Below are positions 1 to 8,393 of a stretch of DNA of 64,000 nt, one piece after another. The first letter of the stretch is position 1. The number at the start of each line of letters is the position of its first letter. This stretch comes from Rubrivirga sp046845755. Lineage in GTDB: Bacteria > Bacteroidota > Rhodothermia > Rhodothermales > Rubricoccaceae. The notes beneath the pieces were generated by a model that had not been told where the DNA came from, did no database searches, and worked only from the letters and a program-made list of their open reading frames with translations. Position numbers and translations under genes: made by a program. The stretch lies in NCBI RefSeq assembly GCF_046845755.1, contig NZ_CP177357.1, forward strand, positions 3,906,001-3,970,000. Reading direction: 5' to 3'.

Positions 1-2
1 AC

Positions 3-1655
3 CCGCGCACGATGCTGCCCGCCGAGCGCGCCGGCATCCCCTTGCTCATCAAGAGCACGCTCGAGCCGGACGCGCCGGGCACGGTCATCTCGGCCGAGAC
101 CGACGCGCTCGACCTGCGCGTCAAGGCGCTGTCGGCGGTCCGCGATCAGGCCGTCGTGACGGTCGAGGGCGGAGGGTTGCAGTCGGTCGTCGGCGTGAGC
201 GCGCGGCTGTTCGCGGCGCTGTCGGACGCGGGCGTCAACGTGCGGATGATCAGCCAGGCGTCGAGCGAGCAGAGCGTGTGCGTCGTCGTCGACGGCGCCG
301 ATGCGCCCGCCTCGGTCACCGCCCTTAGGGCCGCGTTCGAGACCGAGATCGCGCGCGGCGACGTCCGCGCCGTCGAGGCCATCGCCGACTGCGCCGTCGT
401 CTCGGCGGTCGGCGAGGGGATGCGGCACCAGCCGGGGCTCGCGGGGCGATTGTTCGCGACGCTGGGGCGCGCGGGGGTCAACGTGCTCGCGATCGCCCAG
501 GGCGCCGCCGAGACGAACATCTCGCTCGTCGTCCGCCAGCCGGACGTGGGCGCGGCGCTCGGCGCGCTGCACGAGGCGTTCCCCCTCCGTCGCTCGCGCG
601 TCCACGTCGTCGTGATCGGGACCGGGACCGTCGGGCGACGGCTCGTCGAGATGATGGCCGAGCACGCGCCGATGCTCCTGGAGCGCGACCGGATCCACCT
701 CCGGCTCGTTGGGTTGGCGAACTCGCGCACGATGCGCTGGGACGCGGGCGGCCTGCCCCTCGCCGACGCCCTCGACACGCTGGCCGACGGCGAGCCCGCC
801 GACCTCGACGCGCTCGACGACCGGCTGCTGGCGGGCGGCCTGGAGCGCCGCATCGTCGTCGACGCGACAGCCTCGGAGGCGATTGCGCGGCGCTACGTGC
901 GCTGGCTGGAGGGCGGCGTCGGTGTCGTCACGCCCAACAAAAAGGCCAACACGCTCGACCTCGGCTACTACCGCCGACTGCGGGAGGCGGCCGGGCGGCG
1001 CGAGGTCAGCTACCACTACGAGACGACGGTCATGGCCGGGCTCCCCGTCGTGTTCACCGTCCGCGACCTGCTGCGCTCCGGCGACCGCATCGACGCCATC
1101 GAGGGCGTGTTCTCGGGCACACTCGCGTTTCTGTTCAACAAGCTGGCGGAGGGCGCGTCGTTCTCGGACGCCGTCCGTGAGGCCAAGGCGCGGGGGCTGA
1201 CGGAGCCCGACCCGCGCGACGACCTGACGGGCGAGGACGTCGCCCGCAAGCTGCTCATCCTGGCCCGCGAGACGGGCTGCGAGGTCGAGCGCGCCGACCT
1301 CGCCGTCGAGTCGCTCGTGCCCGTGTCGCTCGCGGACGTGTCGGTCGACGCCTTTCTGGACGCGCTCGACGGGCTCGACGCCGACTGGGCGGCGCGCGCG
1401 GCGGCGGCCGAAGCCGAGGGCAAGCGGCTCGCCTACATCGGCCAGATCACCGACGACGGCCTGAGCGTCGGCGTCCGCGCCGTCGACACGGCGTCCCCGT
1501 TCGGCGGCTCGCGCGGGACCGACAACGTGATCCTGATCCAGTCGGCGCGGTACCACGACACGCCGCTCGTGGTGCAGGGCCCCGGCGCGGGGCCCGACGT
1601 GACCGCCGCCGGCCTGCTGGCGGACCTGGTGAAGGCGGCCGAGCTGATGCCATGA
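3..1655 (+). CDS. thrA: Bifunctional aspartokinase/homoserine dehydrogenase, 3' part
   Basis: The reading frame is open to the left edge, so the kinase catalytic part lies outside the window. What is visible starts in the last aspartokinase helix (PRTMLPAERAGIPL, then IKSTLEPDAPGT), followed by two ACT-type regulatory repeats with VTVEG and AVVSAVGEGM openings. From about visible residue 200 comes homoserine dehydrogenase: the Rossmann motif VVIGTGTVG, the VTPNKKAN segment and the catalytic block EPDPRDDLTGEDVARK. The fused enzyme would phosphorylate aspartate and reduce aspartate semialdehyde to homoserine in the cytoplasm, with threonine feedback expected through the ACT repeats. An in-frame ATG at 12 is internal to the conserved sequence and is not the real start. 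thrB and thrC follow on the same strand. Confidence 0.95.
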   Translation, partial: PRTMLPAERAGIPLLIKSTLEPDAPGTVISAETDALDLRVKALSAVRDQAVVTVEGGGLQSVVGVSARLFAALSDAGVNVRMISQASSEQSVCVVVDGADAPASVTALRAAFETEIARGDVRAVEAIADCAVVSAVGEGMRHQPGLAGRLFATLGRAGVNVLAIAQGAAETNISLVVRQPDVGAALGALHEAFPLRRSRVHVVVIGTGTVGRRLVEMMAEHAPMLLERDRIHLRLVGLANSRTMRWDAGGLPLADALDTLADGEPADLDALDDRLLAGGLERRIVVDATASEAIARRYVRWLEGGVGVVTPNKKANTLDLGYYRRLREAAGRREVSYHYETTVMAGLPVVFTVRDLLRSGDRIDAIEGVFSGTLAFLFNKLAEGASFSDAVREAKARGLTEPDPRDDLTGEDVARKLLILARETGCEVERADLAVESLVPVSLADVSVDAFLDALDGLDADWAARAAAAEAEGKRLAYIGQITDDGLSVGVRAVDTASPFGGSRGTDNVILIQSARYHDTPLVVQGPGAGPDVTAAGLLADLVKAAELMP

Positions 1656-1771
1656 GCCGCCGCCGACCGCCGCTGTGTCTCGGCGCCCCCGGAGCGTTCC
1701 GCTCGGCAGACCCCCCGCTCGAGCGCGCACCCGAAGCGCCGGTCGTGTGGGGTCCTCGTCGCGCGCCCGAG

Positions 1772-1796
1772 CTGTCCCCCTTGCCAAGGGGGACAG
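1772..1796. repeat. Perfect 11-bp hairpin in the thrA-thrB gap
   Basis: Arm CTGTCCCCCTT at 1772-1782, three-base loop GCC, and exact complement AAGGGGGACAG at 1786-1796. It sits in the 277-base gap between thrA and thrB, which otherwise shows no gene. A related but not identical palindrome follows marC at 50924-50953, so this may be a small dispersed element rather than a thr-specific attenuator. There is no T-run after either arm, so it does not look like an intrinsic terminator. Confidence 0.7.
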
Positions 1797-1932
1797 TCCG
1801 CGTGGCGTCGTGCTACCTGGGGAAGCGGCCCCTCGGCCTGCGCCAGCCCCTCACCGATGCCGCCGCGCGGGCGGGGGGTCTGTCGATCGAGCACGGTTGT
1901 GCATCGGCAGGCCCTTCCACCAGCCCCATGCC

Positions 1933-2847
1933 ATGAGCACCTTCACCGCCTTCGGGCCGGCCACCCTCTCCAACCTTGGCCCCGGCTTCGACGCCCTCGG
2001 CCTGTGCATCACCGGCCTCGGCGACCGGGTGACGGCGACGCGCACCGACGCGCCCGGCGTCACCGTCGACGCGCCCGGGCTGCCGAGCGACCCCGAAAAG
2101 AACACCGCCGGGCGGGCGGCGCTGCACGTCCTCCGCAAGGCGGGCGCGGGCGGGGGAATGGCGCTGTCCATTGAGAAGGGGATCCCGCTCGGGTCCGGCG
2201 TCGGCGGGTCGTCGGCGAGCGCCGTCGCGGGGGCGTGGGCGGCGAACCTGGCGCTCGGGCGGCCCTTCGAAAAGGCCGACTTGGTCGGCGCCGTCCTCGC
2301 GGGCGAGGCCGCGGCGGGCGCCGCGCACGGCGACAACGTGTTGCCAGCCCTGTTCGGCGGGCTCGTCGTCGTCTCACCGTCCGACCCGACGGACTACCGC
2401 CGGATCGACCTTCCCGCCGCCCCGCCGCTCGCGGTCGTGCTCCCCGACGTGACCGTGCTGACGCGCGACGCCCGCGCTGCGCTTCCGGCGACCGTCGCCC
2501 ACGGCGACGCCTCCGCGCAAGCGGCCGAGCTGGCGTTCCTGCTCCGCGCCGTCCTCGCGGGCGACTGGGCCGAGGCCGGGCGCCGGATGATGCGCGACCG
2601 ACTCGCGGAGCCGTTCCGCGCGCCGCTCGTGCCGGTCTACGACGCCGTCAAGCAGGCCGCGCTCGACGCGGGCGCGGCCGGGTGCGCCCTGTCCGGCTCG
2701 GGCCCTGCGATGGTGGCCGTCTGCCCCGACGGCGACGCCCCAGCCGTTCTCACGGCGATGACGACCGCCAGCCGCCACGCGGGCGTCGGCGCGCACGGCT
2801 GGCTGGCGACCGTCGACCCGGTCGGCGTGCGCGAGGGACTCCGATGA
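1933..2847 (+). CDS. thrB: Homoserine kinase
   Basis: Encodes a 304-residue GHMP kinase that phosphorylates homoserine to O-phosphohomoserine, the substrate of the next gene product. The N-terminal block FGPATLSNLGPGFDALG and the ATP-binding loop PLGSGVGGSSASAVA (around residues 87-101) are the GHMP signatures, and the C-terminal SGSGPAMVAV is motif 3. The start at 1933 is chosen because the GHMP N-terminus begins there; an in-frame extension back to 1675 is arginine-rich and unlike the family. Length is normal. The stop overlaps the thrC start by four bases (ATGA), indicating translational coupling. Confidence 0.95.
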   Translation: MSTFTAFGPATLSNLGPGFDALGLCITGLGDRVTATRTDAPGVTVDAPGLPSDPEKNTAGRAALHVLRKAGAGGGMALSIEKGIPLGSGVGGSSASAVAGAWAANLALGRPFEKADLVGAVLAGEAAAGAAHGDNVLPALFGGLVVVSPSDPTDYRRIDLPAAPPLAVVLPDVTVLTRDARAALPATVAHGDASAQAAELAFLLRAVLAGDWAEAGRRMMRDRLAEPFRAPLVPVYDAVKQAALDAGAAGCALSGSGPAMVAVCPDGDAPAVLTAMTTASRHAGVGAHGWLATVDPVGVREGLR

Positions 2848-4076
2848 GCGCACCGATGTACGTCAGCACCCGCGGGGGCGGCGCGCCCGTCCCGTTCGAG
2901 GCGGCCCTGCTGCGCGGGCTCGCGCCCGACGGCGGGCTCTACGTCCCGACCGCCGTCCCCGCGATGCCCGACGGCTGGGACGCGCCGGGCTCGTTCGCCG
3001 ACCTCGCCGCCCGCGTGCTCGCGCCGTGGCTCCCCGACGTCGACGGCCTCGATGCGCTCGTCGCGGACGCGCTCCCGTTCCCGATCCCGGTCGTCGATCT
3101 CGACTGGAACGGCGTGTCCGTCGCCGAGCTGTTCCACGGCCCGACGCTGTCGTTCAAGGACGTCGGCGCGCGGACGATGGCGCGGCTCGTCGGCCGGGCC
3201 CAGCGCGAGCCGGTCACCATTCTGGTCGCCACCTCGGGCGACACGGGCAGCGCGGTCGCCGACGGGTTCGCGGGCGTGCCCGGCGTCCGCGTCGTGCTGA
3301 TGTACCCCGACGGCGGCGTCAGCGACGTGCAGGCGCGCCAGCTCACGGCGCCCCGGCCAGGCGTCGTCGCGCTCGCCGTGCAGGGCACCTTCGACGACTG
3401 CCAGCGGCTGGCGAAAGAGGCGTTCGCGGCCGGGATCCCCGGCCTGTCGTCGGCGAACTCGATCAACGTGGGGCGGCTGCTGCCGCAGATGACGTACCAC
3501 GCGCTCGCGGCGCGCGAGCGGCCGGGCGCCGTCGTGGTCGTGCCGAGCGGGAATCTGGGCAACCTGACGGCCGGCGTCCTCGCGCGCACGATGGGCGCGC
3601 CGATCTCTGCGTTTGTCGCCGCCCACAACGCGAACGACGGCTTCGCCCGCTTCCTGGCCGACGGCACCGCGCCCACTGGTCCGTCGCGGCAAACGCTCTC
3701 GAACGCGATGGATGTGGGCGCGCCGAGCAACCTGGAGCGCCTTCGCGCGCTCGTCCCCGACCTCGCCGGCCTCGTCCGCGCCGAGACCGTCACGGACGAC
3801 GAGACGCTGGCGACGATGCGGGCCGTGCACGACGCGACGGGCTACGTCGCCGACCCCCACACGGCCGTCGGGCTGACGGCTGCGCGCCGCCTGCGCGAGC
3901 GGGGGGATGCGCGCCCGGTCGTCGTGCTGGCGACGGCGCACCCGGCCAAGTTCCCCGAGGCCGTCGCCCGGGCGACCGGCGCCGCGCCGCCCGTCCCGCC
4001 CGCGCTCGACCTGCCCGCCGCGGACCCCGAGGCCGTCATCGCCCCGACGCTCGACACGCTGGTGGACTGGCTGTAG
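2844..4076 (+). CDS. thrC: Threonine synthase
   Basis: A 410-residue pyridoxal-phosphate enzyme converting O-phosphohomoserine to threonine, completing the pathway begun by thrA and thrB. It starts MYVSTRGGGAPVPFEAALLRGLAPDGGLY, typical of the long bacterial threonine synthases. The PLP lysine lies in HGPTLSFKDVGARTMA, followed by the phosphate-binding loop ATSGDTGSAVADGF, the SANSINVGRLLPQ block and VPSGNLGNLTAG. The ATG overlaps the thrB stop. Only about 40 bases separate its stop from the convergent DUF202 gene, and I see no clear terminator there. Confidence 0.95.
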   Translation: MSAPMYVSTRGGGAPVPFEAALLRGLAPDGGLYVPTAVPAMPDGWDAPGSFADLAARVLAPWLPDVDGLDALVADALPFPIPVVDLDWNGVSVAELFHGPTLSFKDVGARTMARLVGRAQREPVTILVATSGDTGSAVADGFAGVPGVRVVLMYPDGGVSDVQARQLTAPRPGVVALAVQGTFDDCQRLAKEAFAAGIPGLSSANSINVGRLLPQMTYHALAARERPGAVVVVPSGNLGNLTAGVLARTMGAPISAFVAAHNANDGFARFLADGTAPTGPSRQTLSNAMDVGAPSNLERLRALVPDLAGLVRAETVTDDETLATMRAVHDATGYVADPHTAVGLTAARRLRERGDARPVVVLATAHPAKFPEAVARATGAAPPVPPALDLPAADPEAVIAPTLDTLVDWL

Positions 4077-4115
4077 GGGCGGGATCCCGCGCAATCAGGC
4101 GGAGAGCCCGCTCCT

Positions 4116-4391
4116 CTATCCGGCCATCCGCCTCAGCCGCCGACGCACGCGGGCGTAGCGCCCCACGCCGATCGCGCCGACGACGGCGGCCAGCGGGAGC
4201 GCGGCCGTGCCCATGATGACGCCCCACGCGTCGTCGACGAACTGCAAGAGGGCGAGGCCGCCCGCGAGAAGGGCGAGGGCGGTCCGGGCATACGCGAGCA
4301 GCGTCCGCTCATTCGCGAGGGCGGTCCGGTCGAGCGCGAGGGCCGTCCGTTGGGCGGCGAGGTCGTCGCGGAGCGTGGCGTCGGGGGGCAT
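4116..4391 (-). CDS. DUF202 (YidH-like) inner-membrane protein
   Basis: A 91-residue protein. A soluble start rich in Arg/Ala/Leu (LALDRTALANERTLLAYARTALALLAGGLAL) matches the DUF202 family signature of ANERTxLAxxRTxLA followed by membrane helices. A second hydrophobic stretch (GTAALPLAAVVGAIGVGRYARV) and a basic tail follow. DUF202 proteins are small inner-membrane proteins without an established reaction. It is transcribed towards thrC. Upstream it has its own short gap but no strong promoter match beyond a GTAAAAGGCGCC stretch. Confidence 0.75.
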   Translation of the reverse strand: MPPDATLRDDLAAQRTALALDRTALANERTLLAYARTALALLAGGLALLQFVDDAWGVIMGTAALPLAAVVGAIGVGRYARVRRRLRRMAG

Positions 4392-4457
4392 GAATCCGGG
4401 TGAGAGGGCGCCTTTTACGACCCCGCCCCGCCATGCTTCCCGATGGGCCCGCGTCCG

Positions 4458-4916
4458 CTAGGTCCCCGAGGGGGCGTCCGGGGCGACGCCGTCCGTCGCC
4501 GTCTGCGTGCGGATCGACTCGGGCCGCTGCCCGGTCACGTCGACGCGGACGCGGTTGTTGTTGACGGCCACGCCGTCGAACCCGACGCCCTGGATGACGC
4601 CGTCGGCGATCGCGTAGCAGCCGTTCTCGGTCAGGTACGAGCCCGTCGTGCAAGTGCCGGTCGCATCAACGGGGGGCGGGTAGCCGAGGCGCTGGAACGT
4701 GGCGTCGGTCCAGTCTTCTCCCGTGCCGGGTCCCCCGAAGGTCGACGGCTTCAAGCTCCAGGCCTGCACGTCGGCCGCGATCCGGACACCGTCGACGACG
4801 AGGGAGTCGAGGTTGGCCTGGACCTTGTTTTCGGCGAATGCCTGGATGCCGACGACGACGGCGAGGCCGACGATGACGATGCCGAGGACGAGGAGGAGGA
4901 GCTGTTGCTGGCCCAT
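4458..4916 (-). CDS. MGQQQ-type membrane-anchored protein of unknown function
   Basis: A 152-residue protein opening MGQQQLLLLVLGIVIVGLAVVVGI, one long N-terminal hydrophobic segment, followed by a soluble domain that probably faces the periplasm. The MGQQQ opening followed directly by a membrane helix recalls uncharacterised pilin-like proteins I associate with Chlorobi/Rhodothermia relatives; a classical prepilin cleavage site (Gly-Phe with Glu at +5) is not obvious. Two cysteines (TCTTGSYLTENGCYAI) could form a disulfide. A promoter-like CTAACCTTCCGC lies four bases before the ATG. Function unknown; pseudopilin is only one possibility. Confidence 0.65.
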   Translation of the reverse strand: MGQQQLLLLVLGIVIVGLAVVVGIQAFAENKVQANLDSLVVDGVRIAADVQAWSLKPSTFGGPGTGEDWTDATFQRLGYPPPVDATGTCTTGSYLTENGCYAIADGVIQGVGFDGVAVNNNRVRVDVTGQRPESIRTQTATDGVAPDAPSGT

Positions 4917-4920
4917 GTGA

Positions 4921-4932
4921 GCGGAAGGTTAG
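4921..4932 (-). promoter_or_regulatory. Promoter -7-type element of the MGQQQ protein gene
   Basis: On the minus strand this reads CTAACCTTCCGC, a variant of the GTAGCTTnCGG word found upstream of many genes here. It ends four bases from the ATG, so the transcript would be leaderless or nearly so. The remaining bases up to 5167 show no gene or other recognisable signal. Confidence 0.45.
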
Positions 4933-5167
4933 AAGAGAGAGGAGGGTAGCCGGTGCATCACCACGGGCCAGATTCAGAGACAGGGGGAGCGGATGCAAAG
5001 GCCGGACCAGGCCCCGCCGCCGCCGCCGCCTCGGTCCCTCCTCGCCGATGGGTGGCGTGAGCGACACGTCGGTGCACCATCGGGGCGGGGTGGTGGGCGG
5101 GCCGGCGGGCAGCTGCGCGGGGCCCCGTTTCGTTTCGGGCCTGCGTCCGCTTCCAAACGCCCCCAGC

Positions 5168-7630
5168 TCAGTACAGCCCGACCGGGTCCACGTCGAGGTT
5201 GACCCGGTGGCCGCCAGGCACCGTCACGCGCGATTCGGCCGTCCGCACCATCGCCGCCAGCACCGCCATCGGCAGGGTCGCCGGGCCCTGGAGCAGGATC
5301 TGGTAGCGCCACCACCGCTTGACGCGGCCGATGAGCGCCGGGATGGGCCCGAGCACGCGGACGCCCGCCACCTTGCCCGCCTCGGCGCCGAGCGCGTCGC
5401 CCCACCGCTGCGCGAGCGCCCTCGTCGTGCTCTCGTGCGGGCCCTTGATCTCGACGCCGACGAGCCGCCCGTGGGGTGGGTAGCCGAGCGCGAGCCGCTC
5501 CGCCAGCTCGCCGAGCGCGAAGCCGTGGAAGTCGTGCCGGAGCGCGAACGTGATGGCGGGGTGCTCGGGGTTGCGGGTCTGCAGGATGACCTCGCCCTGG
5601 AGCTCGTGCCGCCCGGCTCGCCCGCCGACCTGCGCCAGCAGCTGGAACGTCCGCTCGGCGGCGCGGAAGTCGGGCAAGAGCATCCCCGTGTCCGCCTCGA
5701 CGACGCCGACGAGCGTGACGCGCGGGAAGTCGAGCCCCTTGGCGACCATCTGGGTGCCCAGAAGGAGGTCGGCGTCGCCCCGGCCGAAGGCGTCCAAGAT
5801 CTTGCGGTGGGCGCCCTTGCGCGAGGTCGTGTCGAGGTCCATCCGCAGGACGCGGGCGCTCGGGAAGACCTCGGCGATCTCCTCCTCGACGCGCTGCGTG
5901 CCCGCGCCGAGTCGCCGGAGGTCGGTGCCGTGGCACTCGGGGCAGGCGTGGGGGATGCGTTCGGACCGCCCGCAGTAGTGGCACCGGAGGTTGTGCGCCG
6001 GCTTGTGGACCGTGAGCGAGACGGCGCAGTCGCGGCAGGTCGGCGTCCAGCCGCAGTCCTGGCAGCTGAGCACGGGCGCGTAGCCGCGCCGGTTTTGCAG
6101 CAGGATGGTCTGCTCGCCCTTGTCCAGCCGGTCCTCGATGGCGAGGCGGAGGTCGTGCGAGAGCGCCCCTTTGAGGCGCCGCACCGTCCGCTCGCGGCCC
6201 AGGTCCACGACGCGGACGGGCGGGAGCGGGGCGGGCGCGCGCGTCGTCCCGTCGGGCCCGCGGACGGGCACGCGCTCGGGCATCTCGAGCCGCGTGTACT
6301 TGCCCGCGTTCGCGTTCGCGACCGACTCCATCGACGGCGTCGCCGAGCCGAGCACGCACGCCGCGCCGGCCTGGTGGGCGCGCATCACGGCCACGTCGCG
6401 GGCGTGGTAGCGCGGCGCCGGGTCGAACTGCTTGTAGCTCGCCTCGTGCTCCTCGTCGACCACGACGAGCCCCAAGTCGGCGACCGGCGCGAAGATGGCC
6501 GAGCGCGGGCCGATGACGATGGGGTAGACGCCGTCGCGGATCCGGGTCCAGGCGTCGAGCCGCTCGCCGGCGCTCATGCGGCTGTGGAGCACGGCCACGC
6601 GGTCGCCGAAGTGGGCCCGGAAGCGGCGGACGGTCTGGGGCGTGAGCGCGATCTCGGGGACGAGCACGATCGCGCTCTGCCCGCGGTCGAGCGCCGCCCG
6701 GAGCGCGCGGAGGTAGACCTCCGTCTTGCCGGACCCGGTGACGCCGTGGAGGAGGAACGTCTCCGGTCGCCCGGCCTCGACGGCGTCGACGATCGCCGCG
6801 AGCGCGGTCTCCTGGGCGGGGTGCAGGTCGAGCGGTGCGGCGGGCGCGTCGGCCTCGACGTCCATCCCGTCCGCGCGGCGCTCGACCTCGGCGTCGAAGA
6901 CCTCGACGAGCCCCTTCGCCTCCAGGCTTTTGACGGTCGACGACGTGGCGCCCGTCGCCGCGAGCACGTCCGCCTGCACGCGGTCGTCGCCACCCGCGAG
7001 CGCGTCGAGGACGGCCCGCTGGCGCTCGCCGCGCACGGCCGCGCCGTCGGCACCGTCGGCCAGCCGCAGGTGCCGGGCCGTCTTGACGCGGGCGCGGGCG
7101 TCCTGCACCTCGTCGTCGATGCGGAGCACGCCGGCCGTCTCCATCCGGCGCAGCAGGTTCTGGGGGACCGTCTTGCGGCCGAGCACCTCGGCGAGCGCGG
7201 CGACGGGCAGCCCGGTCCCGTTTTGCTCCGCGAGCGCGCGCAGGATCTTGCGCCCGCGCGGCTCGTCGGTCCACGCGTCCGGCGGGGCGAGCGCGTACGC
7301 CGTGCGCCGGCTCTCGACCTCGGTCCCCGACGGCAGCGCGGCCTTGACGGCCTCGCCCCACGCGCACAGGTAGTAGCGGGCGAGCCAGCGCGTCAGCGCC
7401 AGCAGGGCAGGGGTGAGGGCGGGCCGCGCGTCGAGCACGTCGTGGAGCGGCTTGAGCCCGTCGGCGGCCCCCTCGACGCGCTCGGCGACGACGCCGGTGA
7501 TCTGGCGCCGCCCGAACGGGATCAGCACGCGTGCGCCCGGGACCGCCTCGGCCTCCATCCCGTCCGGCACGCGGTAGGTGTAGACCCCGTCGACGGACGT
7601 GATCGGGACGACGTGGGCGAGCGCGGGCAT
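5168..7630 (-). CDS. priA: Primosomal replication protein N' (PriA helicase)
   Basis: An 820-residue DEAH-type helicase that reloads the replisome at stalled forks. The N-terminal 3'BD fold begins MPALAHVVPITSVDGVYTYRVPDG. Walker A is HGVTGSGKTEVY (Lys near residue 302), Walker B is DEEH (near 392), and the zinc-binding insertion holds eight cysteines in CxxC pairs between about residues 521 and 561 (SCQDC, TCRDC, CHYC, CPEC). The start at 7630 gives the normal PriA N-terminus; a longer frame reaching 7987 runs under the neighbouring transposase gene and is rejected. The gene stands alone, with a promoter word four bases upstream. Confidence 0.96.
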   Translation of the reverse strand: MPALAHVVPITSVDGVYTYRVPDGMEAEAVPGARVLIPFGRRQITGVVAERVEGAADGLKPLHDVLDARPALTPALLALTRWLARYYLCAWGEAVKAALPSGTEVESRRTAYALAPPDAWTDEPRGRKILRALAEQNGTGLPVAALAEVLGRKTVPQNLLRRMETAGVLRIDDEVQDARARVKTARHLRLADGADGAAVRGERQRAVLDALAGGDDRVQADVLAATGATSSTVKSLEAKGLVEVFDAEVERRADGMDVEADAPAAPLDLHPAQETALAAIVDAVEAGRPETFLLHGVTGSGKTEVYLRALRAALDRGQSAIVLVPEIALTPQTVRRFRAHFGDRVAVLHSRMSAGERLDAWTRIRDGVYPIVIGPRSAIFAPVADLGLVVVDEEHEASYKQFDPAPRYHARDVAVMRAHQAGAACVLGSATPSMESVANANAGKYTRLEMPERVPVRGPDGTTRAPAPLPPVRVVDLGRERTVRRLKGALSHDLRLAIEDRLDKGEQTILLQNRRGYAPVLSCQDCGWTPTCRDCAVSLTVHKPAHNLRCHYCGRSERIPHACPECHGTDLRRLGAGTQRVEEEIAEVFPSARVLRMDLDTTSRKGAHRKILDAFGRGDADLLLGTQMVAKGLDFPRVTLVGVVEADTGMLLPDFRAAERTFQLLAQVGGRAGRHELQGEVILQTRNPEHPAITFALRHDFHGFALGELAERLALGYPPHGRLVGVEIKGPHESTTRALAQRWGDALGAEAGKVAGVRVLGPIPALIGRVKRWWRYQILLQGPATLPMAVLAAMVRTAESRVTVPGGHRVNLDVDPVGLY

Positions 7631-7634
7631 GGGC

Positions 7635-7644
7635 GGCAAACTAC
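7635..7644 (-). promoter_or_regulatory. priA promoter -7-type element
   Basis: Minus strand GTAGTTTGCC, the instance here closest to the Bacteroidota TAnnTTTG consensus. It ends four bases before the priA ATG, so transcription probably starts at or beside the start codon. Confidence 0.5.
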
Positions 7645-7680
7645 CGGCGCCCGGCGCCGCCTCTGGTGTCACCGGGCGGG

Positions 7681-8337
7681 TCAGATGCGGTGGCCGCCGG
7701 CGTGGTCGGGCCGGTGCGCCCAGCGCGCGGGGTTGTCGTGGACGTACCGGCGCAAGGCGTCGGCCTCGCGGTCGGTGCGGACGACGCGGGCATGGTACCG
7801 GGGTTGCCAGACGCGGACCGTTGGGTCGATCCGGCGGATGCGTTTCGTGACGACAGATTTGTATTGCCGCATGATCGGCGCGACGGTCCCGGCGACGGCG
7901 TGGCCGAAACGGCGTCCCCCGTGACAGGGTGTGTCCGCGTGGTGGAACACGCCGGTGTGACGGGGCGAATCCGCCGGGTAGGGACACACCGCCGGTGTGT
8001 CCGTACGGAGGTCGGTGTCGGGCGGCTCATCGACATCGCCCCGGTGGCTGTCGTCGCCCACGATCCCGAACAACAGGTGCACGTGGTCCGGCATCAACAC
8101 GAACGCATCCAACACCACAGACGGGCGCACCTCGGCCGTCCGTAGCCACTCAGCGTGCGCGATATCGCCCGCGGCCGACCGGACCATCTCCCCGTCGACC
8201 ACCGCCCCGAAGAGCGGCTGGCGCCCCCACGTGCAGACCGTGACGAAGTACAGCCCGCCGTCGTAGGCGTGGAACGGGAGGCGGACGGTGCGGTGATGTC
8301 GCGTGGGCACGGCAGCGGAGAGCAAGTCTCCCCACAT
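7681..8337 (-). CDS. REP-associated tyrosine transposase (RAYT, Y1/HUH family)
   Basis: A 218-residue single-strand DNA transposase of the IS200/IS605-related Y1 fold. Visible signatures are the strand YFVTVCTWGRQPLFG, the metal-binding HUH pair in LMPDHVHLLFG (about residues 84-94), the GTVAPIMRQYKSVVTKRI helix, and the catalytic tyrosine region WQPRYHARVVRTDREADALRRYVHDNPARW. Between the HUH motif and the KSVVTKRI helix is a roughly 55-residue loop (DDSHRGDVDEP to GRRFGHAV). RAYT proteins tolerate variation there, and here it is encoded by palindromic DNA. No IS ends or target duplications flank the gene, as expected for domesticated RAYTs. It might act on dispersed palindromes elsewhere in the genome. 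Confidence 0.85.
   Translation of the reverse strand: MWGDLLSAAVPTRHHRTVRLPFHAYDGGLYFVTVCTWGRQPLFGAVVDGEMVRSAAGDIAHAEWLRTAEVRPSVVLDAFVLMPDHVHLLFGIVGDDSHRGDVDEPPDTDLRTDTPAVCPYPADSPRHTGVFHHADTPCHGGRRFGHAVAGTVAPIMRQYKSVVTKRIRRIDPTVRVWQPRYHARVVRTDREADALRRYVHDNPARWAHRPDHAGGHRI
7982..8002. repeat. 21-base palindrome inside the transposase loop
   Basis: GGACACACCG, one central C, then CGGTGTGTCC: a perfect 10-bp inverted repeat inside the coding region. Related GACACACC/CACACCGGCG words occur about 40-60 bases further on in the same loop. It is in frame and encodes the DTPAVCP part of the protein. Confidence 0.8.
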
Positions 8338-8393
8338 AGACCCGCGAGATCCTCAGATCTAACCTCGACGCCCGCTGGCGCGGCGAAAAAACC

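Noticed and set aside
1656..1932. thr attenuator or leader peptide
   Set aside because: No run of threonine codons, and the hairpin lacks a U-tract; a related palindrome lies elsewhere in the window.
5048..7924. 958-codon open frame antisense to priA
   Set aside because: It mirrors priA codons, has no family motif and is Arg/Ala/Asp-rich, as expected from the complementary strand of a GC-rich gene.
7631..7987. Longer priA N-terminus
   Set aside because: It would overlap the transposase gene and pass through the promoter word; the PriA fold starts at 7630.
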